NCBI RefSeq assembly: GCF_003234185.1 | Contig: NZ_QKSM01000011.1 | Location: 1-64,000 of the forward strand | DNA: 64,000 nucleotides | Reading direction: 5' to 3' | Source: Curtobacterium sp. MCSS17_008 | GTDB taxonomy: Bacteria; Actinomycetota; Actinomycetes; Actinomycetales; Microbacteriaceae | Shown: positions 36,696 through 44,043 of the stretch, piece after piece | Layout: each line of letters opens with the position of its first letter | How positions within the stretch are numbered: position 1 is the first letter of the stretch | The notes under the pieces: model-generated | What the model was told of the DNA's origin: nothing | Database searches by the model: none | The model's input: the letters and a program-made list of their open reading frames with translations, nothing else | Translations under genes and position numbers: made by a program

Positions 36696-36696
36696 C
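36685..36696. promoter_or_regulatory. GntR operator candidate GTCACATGTGAC
   Basis: A perfect 12-bp palindrome overlaps the MMPL stop codon and lies 11 nt before the GntR start, overlapping its promoter. It fits autoregulation. Confidence 0.55.
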
Positions 36697-36707
36697 ACGC
36701 TGGTGGC

Positions 36708-37358
36708 ATGCCAGTCCCCTCCACGCAGCCCGCCGCCGAGCGCAAGCTGCTCCGTGACACCGTGCAGGACAAGATCCGCGACGCGATCATGGACGGCACG
36801 CTCGAACCGGGCGAACGGCTGAACGACGACGACCTCATCGCGTGGCTCGGGGTCTCCCGGACCCCGATCCGTGAGGCGCTGGCGGAGCTCGCCCGCGCCG
36901 GGCTGATCGAGATGGCGCCGAACCGGTACACGCGTGTCGCTGCGCCGACCAAGGACGAGCTGCTCGACGCGTACCGCACGCTCGGCGTCATCTACGGCGG
37001 TGTCGTGCGGCTCGCCGTCCCGCGGTTCACCGCCGCGGAGCGGGAGGAGATCGTCGCGACGCTCGACGACGTCGCGGCCCGGATCGACGCCGACCACCAG
37101 GACGAGGTGGCGCGCGAGGGCTCCGACATCTACTCGATGTGGGCGGACGCGTGCGGCAACGCCTCGCTGGCGCAGCTGTGCCGGGCGACGACCGACGGAC
37201 TGGCCTTCAAGCTGCGCGTCCCCGAGCTCACCGAGCTGGTGCCGACCGAGGTCGTCCGGCCCGAGATCGACGAGCTGCGGGCCGCCGTGCTCGACGGGGA
37301 CCCCATCCGCGCGGAGCTCGCGATGGAGGCGATCCACCTCCTGCCCGCGCGCGACTGA
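36708..37358 (+). CDS. GntR-family regulator, FCD (FadR) type
   Basis: A protein of 216 residues. The winged helix contains VQDKIRDAIMDGTLEPGERLNDDDLIAWLGVSRTPIREALAELARAGLIEMAPNRYTRV. The all-helical C-terminal domain has the FCD pattern, but the expected metal-binding histidines are not clear, so the ligand may be bound without metal. CACGCT lies 6 nt before the ATG and there is no Shine-Dalgarno. No obvious target besides its own palindrome; the next gene is an LCP protein. Confidence 0.9.
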   Translation: MPVPSTQPAAERKLLRDTVQDKIRDAIMDGTLEPGERLNDDDLIAWLGVSRTPIREALAELARAGLIEMAPNRYTRVAAPTKDELLDAYRTLGVIYGGVVRLAVPRFTAAEREEIVATLDDVAARIDADHQDEVAREGSDIYSMWADACGNASLAQLCRATTDGLAFKLRVPELTELVPTEVVRPEIDELRAAVLDGDPIRAELAMEAIHLLPARD

Positions 37359-37404
37359 GCCCGACCGCCCGTTCAGCATCGACGGGGGACCCTCAGCGGT
37401 TTCC

Positions 37405-37433
37405 CTGTCCGTTCGACGGTCTGCCGTTATGGT
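37405..37433 (+). promoter_or_regulatory. Promoter of the second LCP gene, leaderless
   Basis: CTGTCC (37405-37410), a 17-nt spacer and TATGGT (37428-37433) place the transcription start at about the G of the GTG start codon at 37440. Confidence 0.5.
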
Positions 37434-37439
37434 TTCCGG

Positions 37440-38951
37440 GTGAGCATCGATCCCGAGCAGACGACGCGCCGTGCCCGCCGCGGCCCCGTGCCGCCGCGCC
37501 ACGGGCGCCAGAAGCGTGGGGGCGGGGTGGTCCTGCCCGCCGTCGCGGGCGTGCTGGCCATGGGCCTGGTCCTGACCGGTGGGTACGCCGCGTTCGCCTT
37601 CACCAGCCTGAACAACGGCGTCACGAAGATCGACGCGATCGCCCCGCGGTCGAACGGGGACGACGACGTCGACGGACAGGCGCAGAACATCCTGCTCGTC
37701 GGCGACGACCACCGGCCGGACAACGCGACGCCGGAGCAGATGGCGGAGCTCAGCACCGAGGACGACGGCGGTGCGACGAACACCGACACGATGATCGTGC
37801 TGCACATCAACGCCGACGGGTCGCAGGCGACGATGATCTCGTTCCCGCGCGACTCGTACGTCGACATCCCCGGTGTCGGCAAGGGCAAGCTCAACAGCGC
37901 GTTCCACTACGGCACCCTCAACGGCGGTGGCGACACCGGCGGTGCGAAGCTGCTCATCCAGACGATCCAGGACCTCAGCGGCCTGACGATCGACCACTAC
38001 GTCCGGGTGTCGCTGCTCGGCTTCTACCAGGTGGTCAAGGAGCTCGGCCCCGTCGAGGTCTGCCTGAACAACGCCGTCAACGACCCGTACTCGGGTGTCG
38101 ACCTGCCCGCCGGCACCTCGAAGCTCGACGCCAAGCAGGCGCTCTCGTTCGTGCGCCAGCGCCACGGGCTGCCGAACGGCGACCTGGACCGCAACGTCCG
38201 CCAGCAGTACTTCCTGTCGCAGGAGGCCCGGAAGGTGCTCTCCGCCGGAACGCTGCTGAACCCGATCAAGATGAACGCGATCCTCAGCGCGGTGGGCGGA
38301 TCGATCCAGACGGACACCGACCTGGTCTCCCTCGGGGCCCAGATGCGGAACCTCCGCCCCGGCAACATCCAGTCGGCCACGATCCCGACCCTCGGCACCC
38401 CGACCATCATGACGAACTCGGGCGCGCTCTCCATCGTGGAGGTGGACACCGTCGGGCTCCCCGCCTTCGTGCAGGGGTTGGTCGGCGAGCCGGAGGAGTA
38501 CACGGAGGCCACCGCTGCCGAGCCCGCGGCGACGAGTGTCACGGTGCTCAACGGCAGTGGCGTCACCGCTGCGGCGGCGACGGCGAGTGCGAACCTCACC
38601 GCGCGCGGCTTCCAGGCCGGCGCCCCCGGCTCGTCGGGAACGACGAAGACGACCCAGGTGCAGTACCCGGCCGGACAGGAAGCCCAGGCGAAGGCCGTGG
38701 CCGACGTGGTCCCGGGTGCGGTCGCCGTGCGTTCGGCTGCCGTGACCGGCGTCACCCTGGTGCTCGGCTCCGACGGCAAGACCGTGAGCGCCCCGGCCCC
38801 GGCCGGTGACACGTCGTCGGCGCCGGCGGACGGTTCCGCGGACACCGGGAAGACGAAGCCGTCGAAGCCGCGGTCGTCGAGGTCGTCCGAGCCGAAGCCG
38901 AGCTCGACCGACGTCAAGAGCTACGGCAAGGAAGGCGTCTGCATCAACTGA
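37440..38951 (+). CDS. LytR-CpsA-Psr protein with LytR C-terminal domain
   Basis: A protein of 503 residues. Basic N-terminus, one transmembrane helix (VLPAVAGVLAMGLVLTGGYAAFAFTSL), LCP catalytic domain with NILLVGDDHRPD, TNTDTMIVLHINADGSQATMISFPRDSYVDIPG and KQALSFVRQRHGLPNGDLDRNVRQQ (conserved Arg/Asp), then a LytR_C domain near residues 363-440 (SVTVLNGSGVTAAAATASANLTARGF), and a Ser/Lys/Pro-rich tail ending CIN. It transfers cell-wall glycopolymers to peptidoglycan. It is a longer paralogue of the gene at 32909. Confidence 0.93.
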   Translation: MSIDPEQTTRRARRGPVPPRHGRQKRGGGVVLPAVAGVLAMGLVLTGGYAAFAFTSLNNGVTKIDAIAPRSNGDDDVDGQAQNILLVGDDHRPDNATPEQMAELSTEDDGGATNTDTMIVLHINADGSQATMISFPRDSYVDIPGVGKGKLNSAFHYGTLNGGGDTGGAKLLIQTIQDLSGLTIDHYVRVSLLGFYQVVKELGPVEVCLNNAVNDPYSGVDLPAGTSKLDAKQALSFVRQRHGLPNGDLDRNVRQQYFLSQEARKVLSAGTLLNPIKMNAILSAVGGSIQTDTDLVSLGAQMRNLRPGNIQSATIPTLGTPTIMTNSGALSIVEVDTVGLPAFVQGLVGEPEEYTEATAAEPAATSVTVLNGSGVTAAAATASANLTARGFQAGAPGSSGTTKTTQVQYPAGQEAQAKAVADVVPGAVAVRSAAVTGVTLVLGSDGKTVSAPAPAGDTSSAPADGSADTGKTKPSKPRSSRSSEPKPSSTDVKSYGKEGVCIN

Positions 38952-39020
38952 CAGACGCCCGACAGCTCCCTGTCCATCCGACGGCAGCGGAGCGCCCCGG
39001 TTGCACACCGCCGAGCTGGC

Positions 39021-39596
39021 ATGTGGAATACCACGGTGCACGACGACCTGCTGATCCGCCGGGACGAGGAGCGCGAACTGCTGCTCCGGACCGCCGAGGG
39101 TGACCGGGCCGCCTTCACCCGCCTGCACGAGCGGCTCCGGGCGCTCGTCGAGGGGTGGGTCCGGCAGTGCCTGGTCGACCGGTGGCAGGCCGAAGAGGTG
39201 GTGCAGGACGTCTTCCTCGAGGTCTGGCGCCTCGCCGACCGCTACGACCCGCGGCACCCGCCCGTGTCGTGGGTCCGGACGATCGCGCAGCGTCGAGCGG
39301 TGGACCGGGTGCGGAAGGCCGAGGCGGACCGGCGGCGCGACGTGCGGGCCGGCGTCCGGTACCTCGACACGGTGGACCACGCCTCGGTCGAGCGGGCCGA
39401 GGGGGTGCTCGACCGGGAGGCCCTGCGCCGGGCGATCGTGGCGCTGCCCGAACGGCAACGCGAGGCCGTGGTGCTCCGGCACCTGGAGGAGCTGACCGGT
39501 CCCGAACTCGCCGAACGCCTCGGCGTCCCCGTCGGGACGGCGAAGACCCGGGCGCGCGACGGCGTGCTCGCACTCCGCCGGTCCCTGGGGAGCTGA
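39021..39596 (+). CDS. ECF-type RNA polymerase sigma factor (SigK-like)
   Basis: A protein of 191 residues. Region 2 has AAFTRLHERLRALVEGWVRQCLVDRWQAEEVVQDVFLEVWR and the SWVRTIAQRRAVDRVRK segment; region 4 has LPERQREAVVLRHLEELTGPELAERLGVPVGTAKTRARDGVLALRR. The pattern is that of SigK/SigL-type group 4 factors. No anti-sigma gene is adjacent: the next gene is an EEP-fold hydrolase 26 nt downstream. An alternative GTG start at 39036 is possible. Confidence 0.88.
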   Translation: MWNTTVHDDLLIRRDEERELLLRTAEGDRAAFTRLHERLRALVEGWVRQCLVDRWQAEEVVQDVFLEVWRLADRYDPRHPPVSWVRTIAQRRAVDRVRKAEADRRRDVRAGVRYLDTVDHASVERAEGVLDREALRRAIVALPERQREAVVLRHLEELTGPELAERLGVPVGTAKTRARDGVLALRRSLGS

Positions 39597-39622
39597 GCGG
39601 TCTCGGTCGGTACATTCGACCG

Positions 39623-40405
39623 GTGAGCCACGTCGCGCGTCCGATCACCCTGATGACCTACAACGTGAAGAACCCGGACCCGCGTCACGACTGGCCCGCG
39701 CGGCTCCCGCTGGTGCTCGACATCATCCGGCGTCACGACCCCGACCTGCTCTGCGTGCAGGAGGCCTTCGGCCACCAGATGGACGCACTGCGGGCAGGCC
39801 TGCCGGACCACGGCGACGTCGGACAGGGGCGCGAGGGCGGCACGGCGGGCGAGCACGCCGCCGTGTTCTTCCGCCGCGATCGGCTCCGGCCCGTCGACGT
39901 CGGCACGTTCTGGTTGTCGGACACCCCTGACGAGCCGGTCTCGAACACGTGGGGGAGTCTGTACCCGCGGGTGGCGAACCACGCGAGGTTCGTCGACGCC
40001 GACGGCGGGGCGTTCACGCTCCTGACGACGCACTTCGACCACGAGGCGAACGAGCACGGTGACGAGGTCCGACGCCGGAGCGCGGCGCTGGTGGTCGAGC
40101 GCCTCGCCCCGGTCGAGGGCCCGGTGGTCTTCGCGGGTGACTGCAACGAACCCTGGGGGCGCGGGCCGGCCTCGCAGGTGTTCGCGGATGCCGGGTACGA
40201 GGACGCCTGGACGGTGGCGGGCGATCCCGAGGACCGCACGGCCTCGTACAACGACTGGCAGGAGCCGGTCGCCTCGGGCGAGCGGATCGACTGGGTGCTC
40301 ACCCGCGGCGGGGTCGAGGTCGACCGCGTCGTGATCGACCACGACGGACCGGAGACCTGGGCGGCCAGCGATCACTTCCCGGTGGTGGCGTCGCTGCGGG
40401 TCTGA
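39623..40405 (+). CDS. Endonuclease/exonuclease/phosphatase-family protein
   Basis: A protein of 260 residues with the complete EEP fold signature: LMTYNVKNPDP, LCVQEAFGHQ (metal-binding Glu), THFDHEANEHGDEVRRRSAALV (His), VVFAGDCNEPWG (Asp/Asn), RIDWVLTRGG (Asp) and ASDHFPVVASL (Asp-His). It could act on nucleic acids, phospholipids or inositol phosphates. No signal peptide, so cytoplasmic. The GTG start has TACATT 6 nt upstream (leaderless pattern). Confidence 0.92.
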   Translation: MSHVARPITLMTYNVKNPDPRHDWPARLPLVLDIIRRHDPDLLCVQEAFGHQMDALRAGLPDHGDVGQGREGGTAGEHAAVFFRRDRLRPVDVGTFWLSDTPDEPVSNTWGSLYPRVANHARFVDADGGAFTLLTTHFDHEANEHGDEVRRRSAALVVERLAPVEGPVVFAGDCNEPWGRGPASQVFADAGYEDAWTVAGDPEDRTASYNDWQEPVASGERIDWVLTRGGVEVDRVVIDHDGPETWAASDHFPVVASLRV

Positions 40406-40417
40406 CGGGCCTCGTCG

Positions 40418-40435
40418 GGCCGGACGGAACCGGCC
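40418..40435. terminator. Short hairpin between convergent genes
   Basis: GGCCGG-ACGGAA-CCGGCC, a 6-bp stem, lies 12 nt past the EEP gene. It is the only candidate terminator in this 61-nt gap; weak. Confidence 0.4.
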
Positions 40436-40466
40436 AGACGGGCCCCGCCGGACCGGGCAGGACCGG

Positions 40467-41273
40467 TCAGCAGGAGCGGCGGGTGTGCACGGGCATCGGG
40501 GAGCCGATGACCGTGACCTCGGTGCCGTTCGTCAGCGCGGAGACGCCGTTCGTCCCCTGCTCGTCGTCCGGGGCGTCGGTCGGTCGTGCGCCCGGTGCTC
40601 CCCGCTCGGTCCGGGGGGCGTGCGCGCGCGGAGCGTCGGACTCGTCGTCGTCGGGCTCCCACCCGGGCTCGAGCAGCAGCTGCCAGGCGCGGGAGTCGCC
40701 GGAGCCGAAGGAGACCTTGTCGGCCTTCGGCGCCGCCTGCAGCTCGTCCTCGACGTCGTCGCCGATCTGGACACCGTCGGGGCCGGTGAGATCGACCCGG
40801 CCGCCGGTGCGGGACCGGACCGAGTCCTTGAGCACGCGGATCTCGACCGCGTTGCCGACGGACGAGGGGGTGCCCAGGGCCGCGACGCGGACGGCGCCGC
40901 CCCAGGTGTACGTGGTGCCGGAGGGGAAGCACGCGCCACCGTCACCGACCGCGGTCTGCGTCCGTGAGGGCGTCCCGAGGAGTCGGTTGAGCAGTCCCAC
41001 GGTGGAGCGGGCGTCGCGCATCGAGACGTCGGCCACGGTGTCGTCGTCGTCCTGGAACACGAGCCCCTCGGCACCGAGCTCGATGGTGTCCACGCGTCGG
41101 AGCTCGCGGTCCGTGACCCGCACCACGGGTGCATCGGTCGCCGTGACGTCGCTGCGGTCCTCGGCGGCGGAAGCCGGTGTCGCGCCCCCGAGCACCGTGG
41201 CGTCGGCCCCGACCACGCCGACCGTGAGGGCGAGCGCGGCGGCACCGAGCGCGAGGGCAGTACGAGGGGTCAC
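40467..41273 (-). CDS. Secreted protein of unknown function
   Basis: A protein of 268 residues, family not recognised. A Sec signal peptide (ALALGAAALALTVGVVGADATVLGG, ending ASA about residue 36) is followed by an acidic domain with two cysteines (GGACFPSG and the final Cys), repeated beta-type segments (ELGAEGLVFQDDDDTVADVS, AVEIRVLKDSV) and a hydrophilic linker of about 50 residues rich in Pro, Asp and Arg before a C-terminal NGTEVTVIGSPMPVH. GTG start. It is divergent from the SDR at 41432. Confidence 0.8.
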   Translation of the reverse strand: MTPRTALALGAAALALTVGVVGADATVLGGATPASAAEDRSDVTATDAPVVRVTDRELRRVDTIELGAEGLVFQDDDDTVADVSMRDARSTVGLLNRLLGTPSRTQTAVGDGGACFPSGTTYTWGGAVRVAALGTPSSVGNAVEIRVLKDSVRSRTGGRVDLTGPDGVQIGDDVEDELQAAPKADKVSFGSGDSRAWQLLLEPGWEPDDDESDAPRAHAPRTERGAPGARPTDAPDDEQGTNGVSALTNGTEVTVIGSPMPVHTRRSC

Positions 41274-41335
41274 CAGTCGACCGTACGTGCTTGTTCCGCA
41301 CAGGACGACAGGTGTTACCGAATCGCAGCCCGCTC

Positions 41336-41351
41336 GTCACGTGTTCGTGAC
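41336..41351. promoter_or_regulatory. Palindrome in divergent promoter region
   Basis: GTCACG-TGTT-CGTGAC, perfect 6-bp arms, lies between the secreted-protein and SDR genes. Possible operator. Confidence 0.4.
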
Positions 41352-41431
41352 CTTGTGGATGCGTCACGGGCTCCCTGCGGGGGACGCCCGGCTGGACGTC
41401 CGGCAGTGCGCCGGTGCGTACCGTCCAGCCC

Positions 41432-42373
41432 ATGACGGAGCAGCAGAACGACCAGACGGGGCCCGGCCAGTCGGGGCTGGACCAGTACTCGATGCAGGAC
41501 CCCACGAAGATGTACGCCGACAAGAAGCCGGACGAGCAGTACCTCCAGGGTGCGGGCACCGACGAGGAGATGGCGCAGAACGTGCCCGCCGACCACGGCG
41601 AGGACACCTACCGCGGCTCGGGTCGCCTGGCGGGGCGCAAGGCCCTCGTGACCGGCGGTGACTCGGGGATCGGCGCCGCCGTGGCGATCGCCTACGCCCG
41701 CGAGGGTGCCGACGTCGCGATCGTGTACCTGCCCGAGGAGCAGGAGGACGCCGACCGCATCGTCGGCCTCATCGAGGCCGCCGGACGGACCGCCGTCGCG
41801 GTCCCCGGCGACATCACGGACCTCGCCTTCTGCGAGGAGCTCGTGCAGCGGGCCGTCGACGGCCTCGGCGGGCTCGACATCCTGGTCAACAACGCCGGGA
41901 AGCAGCAGAACGTCGACGACATCACGAAGATCTCCGACGAGGAGTTCGACGAGACCTTCAAGACGAACGCGTACGCGACGTTCCGGATCACGAAGGCGGC
42001 CGTGCCGCACCTGCAGCCCGGCTCGACCATCATCAACACCACGTCGATCCAGGCCTACGCCCCCTCGCCGCACCTCGTGCACTACGCCGCCACGAAGGCG
42101 ACCGTGAACAACATGGCGAAGGGCCTCGCCGCGCAGCTCGCGCCGAAGGGCATCCGCGTCAACGCCGTGGCCCCGGGGCCGATCTGGACGCCCCTGCAGC
42201 CGGCGGGCGGCCAGCCGCCGGAGGCGCTGCCGTCCGCGGGCGAGCAGACCTACCTGGGTCGCTGGGGACAGCCCGCCGAGCTCGCGCCGGCGTTCGTCTT
42301 CCTGGCGAGCGGGGAGTCGTCCTACGTGGTCGGCGAGACGCTGCACGTCGACGGCGGCATGCCGACCCCGTAG
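41432..42373 (+). CDS. SDR oxidoreductase, general-stress-protein-39 type
   Basis: A protein of 313 residues. The hydrophilic N-terminal extension (DPTKMYADKKPDEQYLQG) precedes the SDR core: TGGDSGIGAAVAIAYAREGAD, NNAGKQQNVDDI, NTTSIQAYAPSPHLVHYAATKATV and the C-terminal LHVDGGMPTP. It is paralogous to the gene at 17184, sharing the TGxDSGIG and EQEDA-D segments. Upstream starts exist, but ATG 41432 has TACCGT 7 nt upstream and fits the family. Probably an NADPH-dependent aldehyde/ketone reductase in stress. Confidence 0.9.
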   Translation: MTEQQNDQTGPGQSGLDQYSMQDPTKMYADKKPDEQYLQGAGTDEEMAQNVPADHGEDTYRGSGRLAGRKALVTGGDSGIGAAVAIAYAREGADVAIVYLPEEQEDADRIVGLIEAAGRTAVAVPGDITDLAFCEELVQRAVDGLGGLDILVNNAGKQQNVDDITKISDEEFDETFKTNAYATFRITKAAVPHLQPGSTIINTTSIQAYAPSPHLVHYAATKATVNNMAKGLAAQLAPKGIRVNAVAPGPIWTPLQPAGGQPPEALPSAGEQTYLGRWGQPAELAPAFVFLASGESSYVVGETLHVDGGMPTP

Positions 42374-42402
42374 TCGTCGCCGAACCGCGCGACGCGCGCA
42401 GC

Positions 42403-42450
42403 GACGGACGGGAGGCTCCCACCGGACTCGGTGGGAGCCTCCCGTCCGTC
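42403..42450. terminator. Bidirectional hairpin terminator (GGGAGGC family)
   Basis: A perfect 22-bp stem (42403-42424 with 42429-42450), loop GACT, lies between convergent genes, 6 nt from the stop of the downstream minus-strand gene. Inner arm TCCCACCG. Confidence 0.88.
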
Positions 42451-42455
42451 GTGGT

Positions 42456-42779
42456 TCAGGACCCGGACGCGACGCTCCGTGCCATGCGCTCCAGCAGCTC
42501 CCGCGCCGACATCGCCGCCGTGAGCTCGACCTCGACGGGGTTGATCCCGATGGCGCGTTCGAGGGCGCGGCGACGGGCCTGGTCGGCGATCGGGACCTCC
42601 GGGCGCTGCGGCAGGCCGGCGATCGCGCGTGCGGCGGCGGCGAAGGCGCCCTCGGGCGCACCGAGCTGCTGCCACATCGTCCGGACGTCGTGCGCGACCT
42701 GCTCGTCGTCGCCGCCGAACTCGAAGCCCGCCGACGCCATGGTGGCGAGTCCCTGCGCGATGGGGTCTTCCGGGGTCAT
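42456..42779 (-). CDS. Conserved hypothetical protein
   Basis: A protein of 107 residues, family not recognised. It is soluble and helical: FEFGGDDEQVAHDVRTMWQQLGAPEGAF, ARRRALERAIGINPVEVELTAAMSARELLERMA. CACCAT lies 6 nt before the ATG (leaderless pattern). Divergent from the TetR gene, so a shared control is possible. Confidence 0.7.
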   Translation of the reverse strand: MTPEDPIAQGLATMASAGFEFGGDDEQVAHDVRTMWQQLGAPEGAFAAAARAIAGLPQRPEVPIADQARRRALERAIGINPVEVELTAAMSARELLERMARSVASGS

Positions 42780-42945
42780 GCCGGCATGGTGGCACGGTCG
42801 GCCGGGACGGCGCTGCGCGGACTGCCCTGCGGGGACGGTGCCTGTCCCCCGACATGCCGACACCCGTACCGGGGATGCTGTGTCCCCCGCTGCTGCGCTT
42901 GGATGGGGGTGCGGACAGGACGTCCGCCGCACGACGGAGGGCATG

Positions 42946-43623
42946 ATGCTCGAACACACCAGCGCCGACACGCAGGCGGCGGCTGCCGCGGCCGCCACGC
43001 TGCACCTGCGGATCACCATCGTCGGCGCCACCGTCGACCTGCTCCGCGACGTGCCCTTCCACGAGGCCCGCGTCGACGCCGTCGCCGAGCGGATGGGCAT
43101 CACCACCGCCGAGCTGCGGCAGCACTTCCCCTCGTGGGACGGCCTGGTGCTCGCCGCCCTGGACCGGTGGAACGGCGCACGCATGGACGAGGTCACGCGC
43201 GAGGTCGGGGACGGCTCGACCGTCGAACTGCTCCGGGCGATCGTCGCGTCGAACGCCGAGGACCCGGCACTCATGCGGCTCCTCGTCGCGCTGCTGTCCG
43301 TCGCGGGCAACCCGGCGCACCCGATGGCGACCTACCTGCGGTCGCGCTACCAGCTGTTCTTCTCGCAGATCAAGCGCGGACTCCAGCACGACATCGCGGT
43401 GGGTCGCGCACCGCACACCATGGACCCGCGCCGTGGTGCGGAGCAGCTCATCGCGCTGTACGAGGGCCTGCAGCTGCAGGCGATGCTGCGCGCGGACCTC
43501 GACCTGGTGCCGGCGTTCGACCGGGCCGTCGCGCGGCTCGAGCGCGGCTGGATGGAGCGGTACGAGCCGCACGCCGCACAGCGCTTCTCGACGTGGAGCG
43601 GCGGCGGCAGCTGGGAGATCTGA
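42946..43623 (+). CDS. TetR-family transcriptional regulator
   Basis: A protein of about 225 residues. The helix-turn-helix FHEARVDAVAERMGITTAELRQHFPSWDGLVLAALDRW is TetR-like. ATG 42946 is preferred to 42943 because GGAGGG then sits at 4 nt. The C-terminal domain carries a long helix pattern and is not assignable. Two direct copies of TGTCCCCCG (42843-42851, 42881-42889) upstream could be binding sites. Confidence 0.85.
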   Translation: MLEHTSADTQAAAAAAATLHLRITIVGATVDLLRDVPFHEARVDAVAERMGITTAELRQHFPSWDGLVLAALDRWNGARMDEVTREVGDGSTVELLRAIVASNAEDPALMRLLVALLSVAGNPAHPMATYLRSRYQLFFSQIKRGLQHDIAVGRAPHTMDPRRGAEQLIALYEGLQLQAMLRADLDLVPAFDRAVARLERGWMERYEPHAAQRFSTWSGGGSWEI

Positions 43624-43699
43624 GCCGCGAGGCGCACTCGCCGCACCCGTTCGCAGGGCCGTCGGCGTAGTCGTGGAGTCTCCGACGGAAGGAGCCGAC

Positions 43700-43894
43700 A
43701 TGGCAGCACCGAACCCGATCCAGGTCCAGAAGTACCTCAGCGGCATCGACTACCCCGCCTCGAAGGACGACATCGTCGCGACCGCCGAGAAGGAGGGCGC
43801 GCCGGACGACGTGCTCGACGCGCTGAAGAACATCCCGGGCGGCGACTACGACGCACCGACCGCGGTGTCGAAGGCCGTCACCGACGCGGGCTGA
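43700..43894 (+). CDS. DUF2795 family protein
   Basis: A 64-residue small protein: NPIQVQKYLSGIDYPASKDDIVATAEKEGAPDDVLDALKNIPGGDYDAPTAVSKAV. This matches DUF2795 (short helical domains with a GIDYPASKxDLV pattern). Function unknown. GAAGGAG is 6 nt upstream of the ATG. It is followed by tandem repeats and a long hairpin. Confidence 0.9.
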   Translation: MAAPNPIQVQKYLSGIDYPASKDDIVATAEKEGAPDDVLDALKNIPGGDYDAPTAVSKAVTDAG

Positions 43895-43902
43895 CACCGC
43901 GC

Positions 43903-43956
43903 ACCGCGCGCACCGCGCGCACCGCGCGCACCGCGCGCACCGCGCGCACCGCGCGC
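43903..43956. repeat. Six tandem copies of a 9-nt unit ACCGCGCGC
   Basis: Six perfect units, preceded by a partial one, follow the DUF2795 stop by 8 nt. Every unit is CG-rich and alternating purine-pyrimidine in part. It is likely unstable in copy number between strains. Confidence 0.95.
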
Positions 43957-43959
43957 ACC

Positions 43960-44027
43960 CGAGACTCGGGCTGAGCGACGTTCCTCGTGCCTGTGGGCCC
44001 GAGAACGGTCGCCCAGCCCGGGTCTCG
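43960..44027. repeat. Long imperfect hairpin between DUF2795 and ThrE genes
   Basis: Arms 43960-43979 and 44008-44027 pair at 18 of 20 positions (CGAGAC...CGGGCTG). The 28-nt loop contains a second short stem (GTTC-TCG with CGA-GAAC). It could terminate both convergent genes, but is unrelated to the GGGAGGC family. Confidence 0.8.
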
Positions 44028-44043
44028 CGTCCGGACTGATCGC

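Noticed and set aside
35061..39482. A 1473-residue open frame on the minus strand across MMPL, GntR and LCP genes
   Set aside because: It is antisense to well-supported genes, rich in Val/Arg/Asp from GC codon bias, and has no domain or start signal.
39021..39596. Phage or plasmid origin for the sigma-factor region
   Set aside because: Composition and neighbours are chromosomal and no mobility gene is present.
43903..43956. CRISPR-like array
   Set aside because: Units are 9 nt with no spacers and no cas gene nearby; it is a simple tandem repeat.
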